Under the pieces are notes generated by a model, which was not told the DNA's origin, made no database searches, and was given only the letters and a program-made list of their open reading frames with translations. Shown piece after piece: positions 26,511 to 35,138 of a stretch of DNA of 64,000 bases. The position numbers and the translations under genes were made by a program. This stretch comes from Arthrobacter sp. zg-Y844. GTDB taxonomy: Bacteria > Actinomycetota > Actinomycetes > Actinomycetales > Micrococcaceae. Positions within the stretch are counted from its first letter, which is position 1. Every line of letters begins with the position of its first letter. The stretch covers positions 1,054,001 through 1,118,000 of the forward strand of contig NZ_JANFLS010000001.1 of NCBI RefSeq assembly GCF_024385465.1. Reading direction: 5' to 3'.

Positions 26511-27128
26511 ATGATCCGAAACCGGACGCCGCCGTCGCTCCACCTGCTTTCAGCCCGATCCCTGGCCGGGGTCGCCCTGGCGACCGTGATCGCCGCAGGC
26601 GCGGTTACCGGCTGCGCGCCGCTATCCGCAGACGAAGGCCCGGGCGCCCCGCCGGATTCACCATCCGGCACTGCCACGTCACCTACACCAGGATCGGATG
26701 CAACCATGACAACGGACGGACCCGCTGCCCAGCTCCTGCTGCTGCACGCGCGCCTCAAGAATGAGCTGGGAGCCGATTACGCGGACGGCTGGATTGACCG
26801 CGGCGTTCTCCACGTCGCGGTAACCGGTCCGGAGGCCGAGGCCAAGGTGCGCGACGCCGGTGCAGAGCCGGTCCTCGTGGCGTTCAACGCCGACCAACTG
26901 CAGCAGGCCCGCAGCCAAGTGCAGGCCTGGCTCGCGGCCAAGCCCGTTCCGGACCTGGAAGTGCACTCGATCAGCACCAGCGGACGCGCCGGCGCGGTGA
27001 CTGTCCAGGTCCCAGCGGATCAGGTCGCCGCACTGCAATCGGCAGCCGATGAGCAGGCACCGGCCGGGGAAATATCCATAATTGTGGAGGAATCAGCGGG
27101 AATGGCAACCCCTCTGTCCACAAAGTAG
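26511..27128 (+). CDS. Lipoprotein with protease-propeptide-like domain
   Basis: 205-residue lipoprotein. The signal peptide ends in the lipobox VTGC (Cys about 35), followed by a Pro/Ser/Thr linker. The C-terminal domain (about 70-195) reads VLHVAVTGPEAEAKVRDAGA, LVAFNADQLQQARSQVQAWL and AGAVTVQVPADQVAALQSAA. This spacing resembles the prodomain of alpha-lytic/streptogrisin proteases, which act as folding chaperone and inhibitor. That resemblance is by eye and not certain. It lies directly after the S1 surface protease but behind its terminator. AGGAGG precedes the ATG. Confidence 0.7.
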   Translation: MIRNRTPPSLHLLSARSLAGVALATVIAAGAVTGCAPLSADEGPGAPPDSPSGTATSPTPGSDATMTTDGPAAQLLLLHARLKNELGADYADGWIDRGVLHVAVTGPEAEAKVRDAGAEPVLVAFNADQLQQARSQVQAWLAAKPVPDLEVHSISTSGRAGAVTVQVPADQVAALQSAADEQAPAGEISIIVEESAGMATPLSTK

Positions 27129-27225
27129 GGACAAGCTCCGCAAAACCGGCGGTGAAGCCGCCTGCGGGCCTAGGGTTGTTGGGTCAAGCAGGCGGCACCT
27201 CCGTTCTTCCTGTCTGGATGTTCCC

Positions 27226-27555
27226 ATGGAACAAAAGCTGCTCACCCTGCTCAGTCGCCGCACCGCGTGGATTCTCCTCGCCGTCTGTGCGGCGTTCTGG
27301 CTGGTTCTGGCCACCGGATTCCTGGAGGCACCGCTCGGCACCCCGCCCACCCTGATGTTCCTGTGGATGTACTGCAGTCTTATGCTTGCCCTGGGAAGCG
27401 TGCCGGTGGCTGCGGCCGCCGTCGCCGCGTTGGTCCTGCACCGCTCCGTGGACCGGGCCGGCGCCGCAAACGGAGCCGGTCCCGCCGTGCCGGAGGATGC
27501 GGACCGTTCACGGCGCTTATACCTTCTGCTCCACCGAGAGCTCAAGAAGCAGTAA
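27226..27555 (+). CDS. Small membrane protein of unknown function
   Basis: 109-residue protein with two hydrophobic segments (about 13-32 and 44-70) and a charged, Arg-rich C-terminus ending in HRELKKQ. The ATG at 27226 lacks a strong ribosome binding site; the frame is open upstream to 27082. No family is recognised. It lies between the lipoprotein and a sigma factor gene. Confidence 0.6.
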   Translation: MEQKLLTLLSRRTAWILLAVCAAFWLVLATGFLEAPLGTPPTLMFLWMYCSLMLALGSVPVAAAAVAALVLHRSVDRAGAANGAGPAVPEDADRSRRLYLLLHRELKKQ

Positions 27556-27658
27556 CAAAACAGGTGGTCCGGACTATTGATAACCCCTGAGCGCTCTGGT
27601 GTCCTGATCAGGCGGTCCAGCAGGGGGCCGGACCTGCTCCTGAAAACCCGTGCTGCTC

Positions 27659-28456
27659 ATGAGCGATTTCTCCGGTGTTCCGTCCTCCCTGCTTCCGTTT
27701 GAAAAGGCCCGCCAGGCACGCGGTGACCTGCAGCAGGCGCTGCACAACGAACTTGTCCTCCGGTACCGGGAAATCGCCGAAACGGCTGCCGCCGCCTACG
27801 CGGGGAGAGGGCGCGAGCTGGCGGACCTGCGCCAGGTCGCCTACATGGGCCTGATCAAGGCGGTGCGCCGCTTTGACCCTGCCGTCGGCCCGCACTTTCC
27901 CGCCTTCGCGGTTCCCACCATTCATGGCGAGCTCAAGCGCTATCTTCGGGATCACTCCTGGGTTGTCCGGCCGCCGAGGCAGCTCCAGGACCTGCGGACC
28001 GCCATCGCCAGGCTGCAACCGGAACTCCTGCAGACACTGGGGCGGGAAGCGTCACTCCGTGAATTGTCCGAGGCATTGGGAGTTCCCACGAAAGCCGTTT
28101 CGGAAGCACTGAACTGCCAGAGCAGCCTTCGCCCGGAATCCCTCGAAGCCTTGGCGGACACCACCGGCGCCGAACAATGGGCCGTAGCCGATGGCCGGCT
28201 GGAGCGGGCCGAGAACCTTGCCATGCTGCGCCGCGCCGTGCGGGACCTGACGGACCAGGACAAGGAGCTGCTGTTCCTGCGGTATTTCCACGAGGAATCC
28301 CAGCAGGCCATCGGAGAGCGGCTGGGCCTGACCCAGATGCAGGTCTCCCGCGGACTGGCGAGGATCCTGGTGCGGCTGCAGCATGACCTGCTGGATGCGC
28401 CCAAGCCACTCAGCCAAGCAGCGACGCCCGCGGCCAGGGGCAGCGCAACCGCCTGA
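27659..28456 (+). CDS. SigF/SigB-type alternative sigma factor
   Basis: Group 3 sigma-70 factor of about 265 residues. Region 2 has ELADLRQVAYMGLIKAVRRFDP and FPAFAVPTIHGELKRYLRDHSW, region 3 has LRELSEALGVPTKAVSEAL, and region 4 has LTDQDKELLFLRYFHEESQQAIGERLGLTQMQVSR. The GTG at 27650, three codons upstream, is an alternative start. Partner-switch anti-sigma and anti-anti-sigma genes, typical for this class, are not adjacent. Confidence 0.9.
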   Translation: MSDFSGVPSSLLPFEKARQARGDLQQALHNELVLRYREIAETAAAAYAGRGRELADLRQVAYMGLIKAVRRFDPAVGPHFPAFAVPTIHGELKRYLRDHSWVVRPPRQLQDLRTAIARLQPELLQTLGREASLRELSEALGVPTKAVSEALNCQSSLRPESLEALADTTGAEQWAVADGRLERAENLAMLRRAVRDLTDQDKELLFLRYFHEESQQAIGERLGLTQMQVSRGLARILVRLQHDLLDAPKPLSQAATPAARGSATA

Positions 28457-28518
28457 ACCGCCGCGCGGCCTGCCCTGCCCTCCCCGGATACCGCACGGCG
28501 CCCTGTTACCGTTCCAGC

Positions 28519-29553
28519 ATGGATCCTGCCGCCGCTCCGGAAACTGCCAGCCCGGAAAATAGAGTCCCGCCAGCCACCGTCCCGCCCAAACTGGCCAGGG
28601 GCGACCTGATGCGCGTCATTGCCCCGGCGGCCAGCCGCGCCATGGTGGCCGAACACGATCACAGCGCCCTCATCGAACGCCGTTTCGCCGACTTGGGCCT
28701 GCGGCTTTCCTTCGGCCGCCACGTGGATGAGCGCGACATTTTCGACTCCACATCGGTCGCCTCCCGCGTTGCCGACCTGCATGACGCGTTTGCGGATCCG
28801 GAGGTCAAGGGCATCCTGACCGTCATCGGCGGCTTCAACAGCAACGAGCTGCTCCCCTATCTGGATTGGGACCTGATTGCCGCCAATCCGAAGATCCTGT
28901 GCGGATATTCCGACATTACGGCGCTGCAGAACGCGATCTTCGCCCGCACCGGCCTGGTGACCTATTCCGGTCCGCACTGGTCCAGCTTCGGTATGCGGGA
29001 CCACTTTGACCTAACGCAGCAGTGGTTCGAGGACGCGCTGGTGAACGGCTACCGGATGGAGCTTTCCCCCTCCCCGGAGTGGACCGACGATGCCTGGTTC
29101 CTGGACCAGGACAACCGCAGTCCCCGGCCGGGGACCGGATGGTGGCCCGTGCAGCAGGGCAGCGCCTCCGGCCGAATTATCGGAGGAAACCTGTGCACGC
29201 TGAACCTCCTGCAGGGGACCGCGCAGATGCCTCCGCTGGCCGGCGCCGTCCTCATGCTGGAGGACGATGCCTCCACCGATCCCATGACCTTTGCCCGTGA
29301 CCTCACCTCCCTGCTCCAGCAGCCGGACGCGGAAGATATTCAGGGTCTGGTCATCGGCAGGTTCCAGGCGTCCAGCGGCATCACGCTGCCGCATCTGCAG
29401 GAGATCGCTGCCCAGCCTGCCCTGGCAGGCCTGCCGGTTCTGGCGAACGTGGATTTCGGGCACACCCAGCCGCAGCTGACCCTGCCGATCGGCGGGCGGG
29501 CGGATCTAACGGTGGACGCGTCCGGCGGCCGGCTGCGCCTCAGCGACCGTTAG
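28519..29553 (+). CDS. Peptidase S66 family (LD-carboxypeptidase / MccF-like)
   Basis: Serine peptidase of 344 residues. The nucleophile Ser lies in LCGYSDITALQNAI, the Glu in VLMLEDDAS and the His in ANVDFGHTQPQ, the Ser-Glu-His arrangement of S66. The family includes murein LD-carboxypeptidases and MccF, which cleaves microcin C and related acyl-adenylates; the loop SGPHWSSFGM is typical of the MccF side. The stop overlaps the convergent glycosyltransferase stop by four bases. Confidence 0.92.
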   Translation: MDPAAAPETASPENRVPPATVPPKLARGDLMRVIAPAASRAMVAEHDHSALIERRFADLGLRLSFGRHVDERDIFDSTSVASRVADLHDAFADPEVKGILTVIGGFNSNELLPYLDWDLIAANPKILCGYSDITALQNAIFARTGLVTYSGPHWSSFGMRDHFDLTQQWFEDALVNGYRMELSPSPEWTDDAWFLDQDNRSPRPGTGWWPVQQGSASGRIIGGNLCTLNLLQGTAQMPPLAGAVLMLEDDASTDPMTFARDLTSLLQQPDAEDIQGLVIGRFQASSGITLPHLQEIAAQPALAGLPVLANVDFGHTQPQLTLPIGGRADLTVDASGGRLRLSDR

Positions 29554-30488
29554 AGCGCCTCGAGCTTATCCACGGCGGCCAGGACGTCCTCCACTGTGAC
29601 CGCCAGCAGCGCAGGGTCCGGATCCGTGGCGAAGGTGTCTCCGCGGCGTCGGCTTCCGTCGGTCAGGGCGATGTGCGGACCCGGCGGCGGACCCCATTCA
29701 CTGACCGGCGCCGGGCCGAACAGGACCACTGACGGCCGGGCATAGGCCGACGCCAGATGCGCCGCACCGGTATCGGCCGAGATCACCAGCCGGGATCGGG
29801 AAATCACGGCGGCGAACTCGTCCAGCCGGAGCTCACCGGCCACAACGCACTCCGCCCCAAGCCCGGCGGCGGCGGCGACGGCGAGCGCCCGCTGCCGCTC
29901 GGACCCGCTGCCCGTAAAGAGAATCGGGGAACCGGTGGCGGCGAGTTCACGGGCGACGTCGGCAAACCGGTCCGCGGGCCAGAGCCGGCTGCCGTAGGCC
30001 GCGCCCACATGGATCACTACCGTTTCCGGTGCGTTTTCCGCCGCCGGCGGCGGAGCCAACCGGTAATCCAGCGGATCCGCCGGGATGCCGTGCCAGGACA
30101 GCAGTCCTGCCCACCGCTCGCGTTCGTGGACGCCGTCCTTCCACGGCGGACCGTCCCATCCGGGTCCGGCGTGCCCGATCCGGCGACGGGGCTGCAGCGC
30201 CTCGATCCTGCTGCAGCTCTCCGGACCGCTGCCGTGCAGGTTCACGGCCACGTCGATTTGTCCGGGTTCGAGCGGAATGGGCACATCCAGGCCGTGCAGG
30301 GGAAGCAGGTCATCCACGGCGCCGGTGAGCGGCAGGATGGGACGCAGCCACTCCTGCGCGGCATACCGGATACGGTGCTCCGGATACTCCCGCCGCAGGG
30401 CCTTCAGCGCCGGAACTGCAACCAGCAGATCCCCCAGTTTCAAGGCTCGCAGCACCAGCAGTTCGGGACGCTCGGGCACCTCGGACAT
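29550..30488 (-). CDS. Glycosyltransferase family 9 (heptosyltransferase-like)
   Basis: GT-B glycosyltransferase of 312 residues. It has the GT9 N-terminal LRALKLGDLLVAVPALKAL and C-terminal ISADTGAAHLASA...VVLFGPAP signatures of ADP-heptose:LPS heptosyltransferases. It is divergent from the gmhB operon, sharing a 157-base promoter region with an 11-bp direct repeat. The acceptor in a Gram-positive is unknown; a wall polymer or glycolipid is possible (inference). Confidence 0.92.
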   Translation of the reverse strand: MSEVPERPELLVLRALKLGDLLVAVPALKALRREYPEHRIRYAAQEWLRPILPLTGAVDDLLPLHGLDVPIPLEPGQIDVAVNLHGSGPESCSRIEALQPRRRIGHAGPGWDGPPWKDGVHERERWAGLLSWHGIPADPLDYRLAPPPAAENAPETVVIHVGAAYGSRLWPADRFADVARELAATGSPILFTGSGSERQRALAVAAAAGLGAECVVAGELRLDEFAAVISRSRLVISADTGAAHLASAYARPSVVLFGPAPVSEWGPPPGPHIALTDGSRRRGDTFATDPDPALLAVTVEDVLAAVDKLEAL

Positions 30489-30517
30489 GGGCGCAGTTTC
30501 CTTCCGGTCGGGTCAAC

Positions 30518-30547
30518 TCCTGCCAGAACGTCCACATCCTGCCAGAA
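30518..30547. repeat. 11-bp direct repeat in heptose-locus promoter region
   Basis: TCCTGCCAGAA occurs at 30518-30528 and again at 30537-30547, 19 bases apart start to start, between the divergent GT9 and gmhB genes. A candidate regulator binding site; no function is shown by sequence alone. Confidence 0.5.
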
Positions 30548-30645
30548 GATTGTGCCGCGGGATACGCGTGGGGCGGCTGATCCGGTTGTCGAAGAAGTGG
30601 TCCCCGCGGTGTTTAGCTTCCCTTCCGGCGGGGAACAGATGCGGT

Positions 30646-31179
30646 ATGGGATTTTTGCCGTCGCCGCCGCGTGCCGTCCTGTTTGACCGGGACGGCACGC
30701 TGATTTTTGACGTGCCCTACAACGCGGATCCGGCGCGCGTGCGGCCGGTGCCCGGCGCCGTCGAGGTGCTGGCCGGGCTGCGGCAAGCCGGCGTGGCCGT
30801 AGGGGTAATCACCAACCAGTCCGGCATCGGCCGCGGAATGCTGTCCGCCGAAGAAGTAGCGGGAGTGAACGACGCCGTCGAAGGCCTGCTGGGACCGTTC
30901 GATGTCTGGGAAATCTGCCCGCATGCACCGGGCGACGGCTGCGCCTGCCGCAAGCCGATGCCCGGCATGGTGCTGCGGGCCAGCCGCCGCCTGGGGCTCG
31001 ATCCGGCAGAAGTCGCCGTCATCGGTGACATTGGTGCCGACGTCGGAGCCGCCGCGGCCGCCGGTGCACGCGGCGTGCTGGTGCCCACCGCCGCTACCCG
31101 TGCCGAGGAAACCGCCGCGGCTCCGCTCGTGGCGGGCGACCTGGCCGAGGCCGTGGAGTTGCTGTGGGGCAGCCGATGA
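30646..31179 (+). CDS. gmhB: D-glycero-D-manno-heptose 1,7-bisphosphate 7-phosphatase
   Basis: HAD-IIIA phosphatase of 177 residues. Motif I is VLFDRDGTLIFDVPYN, motif II VITNQSGIGRG, and the GmhB zinc site is CPHAPGDGCACRKPMPGM. Motif IV is AVIGDIGADV. It removes the 7-phosphate of heptose 1,7-bisphosphate before nucleotidyl transfer. Its TGA overlaps the next ATG. It opens an operon with three glycosyltransferases, gmhA and hldE, which strongly supports the heptose assignment. Confidence 0.92.
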   Translation: MGFLPSPPRAVLFDRDGTLIFDVPYNADPARVRPVPGAVEVLAGLRQAGVAVGVITNQSGIGRGMLSAEEVAGVNDAVEGLLGPFDVWEICPHAPGDGCACRKPMPGMVLRASRRLGLDPAEVAVIGDIGADVGAAAAAGARGVLVPTAATRAEETAAAPLVAGDLAEAVELLWGSR

Positions 31180-32237
31180 GCCGCCGGGTGTTGGTGGCCC
31201 GGCTCGACGGCGCCGGGGACGTCCTGCTCGCGGGCCCTGCCGTCCGGGCGGTGGCGGCGGCACCGGAGGTGGAAACGGTGCTGCTGTGCGGTCCGCAGGG
31301 GGCGCCCGCCGGACGGCTGCTGCCCGGGGTCGCGCAGGTGCTGGAGTGGTCCTGTCCCTGGATCCTGAATCCTGCCCCGGAACCTTCCCGGGACCTGCTG
31401 GAGGCACTGCGGGTCATGGTGCGGTCCGTCCGGGCCGAGGAGGCGGTGATCCTGACGTCCTTCCACCAGTCCCCGCTGCCCCTGGCATTGCTGCTCCGCG
31501 AAGCCGGGGTACGCACTATTACGGGGGCGTCCTCGGATTACGCCGGTGCCTTACTGGCCCACCGGCTCAAACCCGGGGAGGACTTCCCCGAAGACCAGCC
31601 GGAGGTGGATCGTGCGCTGCGGATCGCTGCCGCCGCAGGTTTTCCGCTTCCCGCCGGCGACGACGGCCGGCTGCGGCTGGGACCCTTGCCCGACGTCTCC
31701 CACCTGGTGGGCACCGGACCCTACATCGCGGTGCATCCGGGTGCCGCCGTCCCGGCCCGGGCCTGGCCGGCGCTGCACCATGCCGCCGCCGTCGAACTGC
31801 TTACCGCCGCCGGCTTCCGCGTGGTGGTCACCGGCGGCCCCGGAGAGAAGGAGCTGACCGCCACCGTGGCGGCGGTAGCCGGCCTGGACCTGGGCGGACG
31901 CACGGATCTGGCCACGCTGGCGGCAGTCCTGGCCGGAGCGGACGCGGTGGTGGCCGGAAACACCGGGCCGGCCCATCTGGCGGCCGCGGCAGGCACTCCG
32001 GTGGTGAGCCTCTTCGCACCCGTGGTGCCCGCCATCCGGTGGGCGCCCTACGGGGTTCCGCTGGAACTGCTGGGGAACCAGCACGCTGCCTGCAGCGGAA
32101 CCCGTGCCCGGATCTGCCCGGTGCCCGGGCATCCCTGCCTCTCCGGCGTTTCCCCAGAGCAGGTGGTGGAAGCGGTGCAGCGCCTGGTCACCGGCGTGCC
32201 GTCGCTGCAGACGCACCGTGAAATGAGGCACCGATGA
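31176..32237 (+). CDS. Glycosyltransferase family 9
   Basis: GT9-like enzyme of 353 residues. The N-terminus has VLVARLDGAGDVLLAGPAVRAV and the sugar-nucleotide site VVAGNTGPAHLAAAAGTPVVSLFAP. A four-Cys cluster (CSGTRARICPVPGHPC) near the C-terminus resembles that of some GT9 proteins. It overlaps gmhB upstream (ATGA) and the next glycosyltransferase downstream. Likely transfers heptose or another sugar from an ADP donor (inference). Confidence 0.92.
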   Translation: MSRRVLVARLDGAGDVLLAGPAVRAVAAAPEVETVLLCGPQGAPAGRLLPGVAQVLEWSCPWILNPAPEPSRDLLEALRVMVRSVRAEEAVILTSFHQSPLPLALLLREAGVRTITGASSDYAGALLAHRLKPGEDFPEDQPEVDRALRIAAAAGFPLPAGDDGRLRLGPLPDVSHLVGTGPYIAVHPGAAVPARAWPALHHAAAVELLTAAGFRVVVTGGPGEKELTATVAAVAGLDLGGRTDLATLAAVLAGADAVVAGNTGPAHLAAAAGTPVVSLFAPVVPAIRWAPYGVPLELLGNQHAACSGTRARICPVPGHPCLSGVSPEQVVEAVQRLVTGVPSLQTHREMRHR

Positions 32238-33262
32238 GGATTCTGCTGTGGCACGTGCACGGCGGCTGGATGGAGGCCTTTGTCCGCGGCGCCCATGAGT
32301 ACCTGCTGCCGGCTACTCCCGCACGGGATGGCTGGGGGCTGGGACGCGGCGGCCGGTCCTGGCCGGCAGCTGCCGTGGAAGTGGTGCCGGAAGATCTACG
32401 CACACAGCAGATCGACGTCGTCGTGCTGCAGCGTCCCGAAGAGATCGAAGCCTGCACCCGTCTGCTCGGCAGGCGGCCCGGCCGCGACATTCCGGCGGTG
32501 TACCTGGAACACAACACCCCGCGCGGCAACGTGCCCGAGACCCGGCATCCGCTGGCGGGCCGAACGGACATCCCGGTTGTGCACGTCACGCAGTTCAACC
32601 GCTTGATCTGGGACACCGGGAGGGCGCCGGTACGGGTGATCGAACACGGCATCCCCGACCCCGGCTACCGCTACACCGGGGAGCGCCCGCATCTTGGAGT
32701 GGTGGTGAACGAGCCGGTCCGCCGCAGCCGGGTGGCCGGCACCGATCTCCTGCCCGGATTTGCCCGGGCCGCACCGCTGGAAATCTTCGGGATGGGCACG
32801 GAACGGCTGCCCGGACTGCTGGGCGCAGACCGCCTGCTGGTCCGCGGCGACCTGCCCGTTGCCAGGCTGCACCGGGAACTGGCCGGCTGCCGGGCCTACC
32901 TGCACCCGATGCGCTGGACGTCGCTGGGCCTGTCCCTGCTTGAGGCTATGCATCTGGGACTGCCGGTCCTGGCCCTTGCAACCACTGAAGCGGTCCGGGC
33001 AATCCCGCCGGAGGCGGGGATGGCCAGCAACGATCCCGACGAGCTGGTCCGGGCGGCACGGATGTTCCTGGCCGAGCCCGAGCAGGCACGCGCCTGCGGC
33101 CGGGCCGCCCGTACGGCGGCATTGGCCCGGTACGGGTTGGAGCGGTTCCTCTCCGACTGGGACCGGCTCTTCGCGGACCTGCTGACCGAGACGGTTTCCG
33201 CCGCAACGTTTCTTCCGGCCGCGGGAACCGCACCGGCATCAACAGGAGGGGGACAACAGTGA
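32234..33262 (+). CDS. Glycosyltransferase (GT4-like, group 1)
   Basis: 342-residue GT-B transferase. The C-terminal half has the nucleotide-sugar motif [30 protein letters not shown], in which the Glu of LLEAM is the usual donor-contact residue. The N-terminal half includes [13 protein letters not shown]. Both ends overlap the neighbouring genes by four bases. Donor and acceptor are unknown. Confidence 0.85.
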   Translation: MRILLWHVHGGWMEAFVRGAHEYLLPATPARDGWGLGRGGRSWPAAAVEVVPEDLRTQQIDVVVLQRPEEIEACTRLLGRRPGRDIPAVYLEHNTPRGNVPETRHPLAGRTDIPVVHVTQFNRLIWDTGRAPVRVIEHGIPDPGYRYTGERPHLGVVVNEPVRRSRVAGTDLLPGFARAAPLEIFGMGTERLPGLLGADRLLVRGDLPVARLHRELAGCRAYLHPMRWTSLGLSLLEAMHLGLPVLALATTEAVRAIPPEAGMASNDPDELVRAARMFLAEPEQARACGRAARTAALARYGLERFLSDWDRLFADLLTETVSAATFLPAAGTAPASTGGGQQ

Positions 33263-34515
33263 GAATCTCAATGGTGTCCGAACATGCAAGTCCGCTGGCC
33301 GCACTGGGCGGGGTGGATGCCGGCGGCCAGAACGTGCATGTGGCCGCGCTGTCCGTGGCGCTGGCCGCCCGCGGCCACACCGTGCAGGTGTACACGCGGA
33401 GGGACGATCCCGGGCTCCCGGACCGGGTGCAGGTGCAGGACGGCCTGGAGGTAGTGCACCTGACCGCCGGTCCGGCCCTGCCGCTGCCCAAGGATGACCT
33501 GCTGCCGTACATGGGGCAGCTGGCCGGCGGCGTGCTGGCCGACTGGGGAACCGAACCGCCCGACGTCGTGCACTCGCACTTCTGGATGTCCGGGCTCGCC
33601 GCGCTGGAGGCGGCCCGGAGCGCCGGAGACGAGGGCGTGCCGGTGGTCCACACCTTCCACGCCCTGGGCACCGTGAAGAAACGGCATCAGGGTGCCGAGG
33701 ACACGTCCCCGCCGGAACGGGCCTGGCTGGAACCCTCCGTGGGCCGGCGGGCGGACCGGGTGCTGGCCACCTGTTCGGACGAGGTCTTCGAACTCAAGGC
33801 CATCGGGGTGCCGGGCAGCCGGATCTCCATTGCGCCCTGCGGCGTGGATCTGTCCCTCTTCTCTTCCAGCGGGCCGGCGGAACCACGCGGACGGCGGCAC
33901 CGGATTGCCGCCGTCGGGCGCCTGGTGCCGCGCAAGGGCGTGGACCTGGCCATCCGGGCCCTTGCACTGCTGCGGGACGAGGGCCTGGAAGATGTGGAGC
34001 TGCTGATTGTCGGCGGCTCCAGTGACAGTGCCGGACTGGAATCGGATCCGGAGGCCCGCCGGCTGCTGGCCCTCGCCCGGTCCCTGGATGTGGCGGACCG
34101 GGTGCTGCTCCGGGGCCAGGTCCCCCGCGAACAAATGCCCGCAGTACTGCGCAGCGCCGATGCCGTGGTGTGCGCGCCCTGGTATGAACCCTTCGGGATC
34201 GTGCCGCTGGAAGCGATGGCGTGCGGAGTCCCCGTTGTGGCCTCGGCAGTGGGCGGGCTGATCGACACCGTGGTCCACGGCAGAACCGGCCTGCATGTGC
34301 CGCCACGGGATCCGGCAGCCCTGGCCGCCGCGCTCTCGGAGCTGCTGCAGAACCCCCGCTACGCCCGGCGGCTCGGCGTAGCAGGCAAGCAGCGCGCCTC
34401 CGCCCGCTACTCCTGGGACCGGGTGGCGCTGGAGACGGAGCAGGCCTATCAGCTGGCGCTGGGCACCGCGGCGAGGCCCGGACGGCTGCAGTCGCTGGGA
34501 GGGAAAGCGCTGTGA
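33259..34515 (+). CDS. Glycosyltransferase family 4
   Basis: 418-residue retaining GT-B enzyme starting at a GTG overlapping the previous stop. The N-terminus [20 protein letters not shown] resembles sucrose-phosphate-synthase/MshA-like GT4 proteins. The catalytic region has [17 protein letters not shown] and [22 protein letters not shown] (E-x7-E motif). It is probably the third sugar transferase of the heptose cluster. Confidence 0.93.
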   Translation: MRISMVSEHASPLAALGGVDAGGQNVHVAALSVALAARGHTVQVYTRRDDPGLPDRVQVQDGLEVVHLTAGPALPLPKDDLLPYMGQLAGGVLADWGTEPPDVVHSHFWMSGLAALEAARSAGDEGVPVVHTFHALGTVKKRHQGAEDTSPPERAWLEPSVGRRADRVLATCSDEVFELKAIGVPGSRISIAPCGVDLSLFSSSGPAEPRGRRHRIAAVGRLVPRKGVDLAIRALALLRDEGLEDVELLIVGGSSDSAGLESDPEARRLLALARSLDVADRVLLRGQVPREQMPAVLRSADAVVCAPWYEPFGIVPLEAMACGVPVVASAVGGLIDTVVHGRTGLHVPPRDPAALAAALSELLQNPRYARRLGVAGKQRASARYSWDRVALETEQAYQLALGTAARPGRLQSLGGKAL

Positions 34516-35138
34516 GCATCGAATCACCGGTCACCGCGCCCGTCTCCGGGCCGGAGCAGGCAGTGCTGGACCACCTGGCCCAGGCGCAGCCGGCCCTGCT
34601 CTCCCTCCAACGGCAGGCCCGGCACCTGACGGAATGGGGCCTTGAGCTGGCGGCCCGCCTGTTGGCCGGGCACCGGCTGCTGACCGCCGGAAACGGCGGG
34701 TCCGCGGCCGAAGCCCAGCACCTGAGCGCGGAACTGGTGGGACGGTTCGACGGCGAGCGCCGCCCGTTTTCCGCGATTGCCCTGCATGCCGAAACCTCAG
34801 CCGTGACGGCCATCGCCAACGACTACGGCTTCGACCAGCTCTACGCCCGGCAGGTGAGGGGCCACGGCAGGCCCGGAGACGTCCTCATCCTCTTCTCCAC
34901 CAGCGGCGCGAGCCCCAACCTGCTGGCCGCAGTGCAGGCCGCACACGCTGCCGGGCTGCGGACCTGGGCGTTGACCGGCCGGGCGCCGAATCCGCTCGCG
35001 GCGGCCTGTGAGGACTTCATTGCCATTGATGCACCGGCAGCAAATGCACAGGAGGCCCATCTGGTTGCCCTGCATGCCCTCTGCCGGTCCTTTGACGCCG
35101 AGATCGAACGGCTCACCGCGGCAGGAGGAACCGCGTGA
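34512..35138 (+). CDS. gmhA: Sedoheptulose 7-phosphate isomerase
   Basis: SIS-domain protein of 208 residues converting sedoheptulose 7-phosphate to D-glycero-D-manno-heptose 7-phosphate. [50 protein letters not shown] and [11 protein letters not shown] match GmhA active-site segments, including the metal-ligand His and Glu/Gln positions. The GTG start overlaps the preceding TGA; its own stop overlaps the GTG of hldE. Confidence 0.93.
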   Translation: MSIESPVTAPVSGPEQAVLDHLAQAQPALLSLQRQARHLTEWGLELAARLLAGHRLLTAGNGGSAAEAQHLSAELVGRFDGERRPFSAIALHAETSAVTAIANDYGFDQLYARQVRGHGRPGDVLILFSTSGASPNLLAAVQAAHAAGLRTWALTGRAPNPLAAACEDFIAIDAPAANAQEAHLVALHALCRSFDAEIERLTAAGGTA

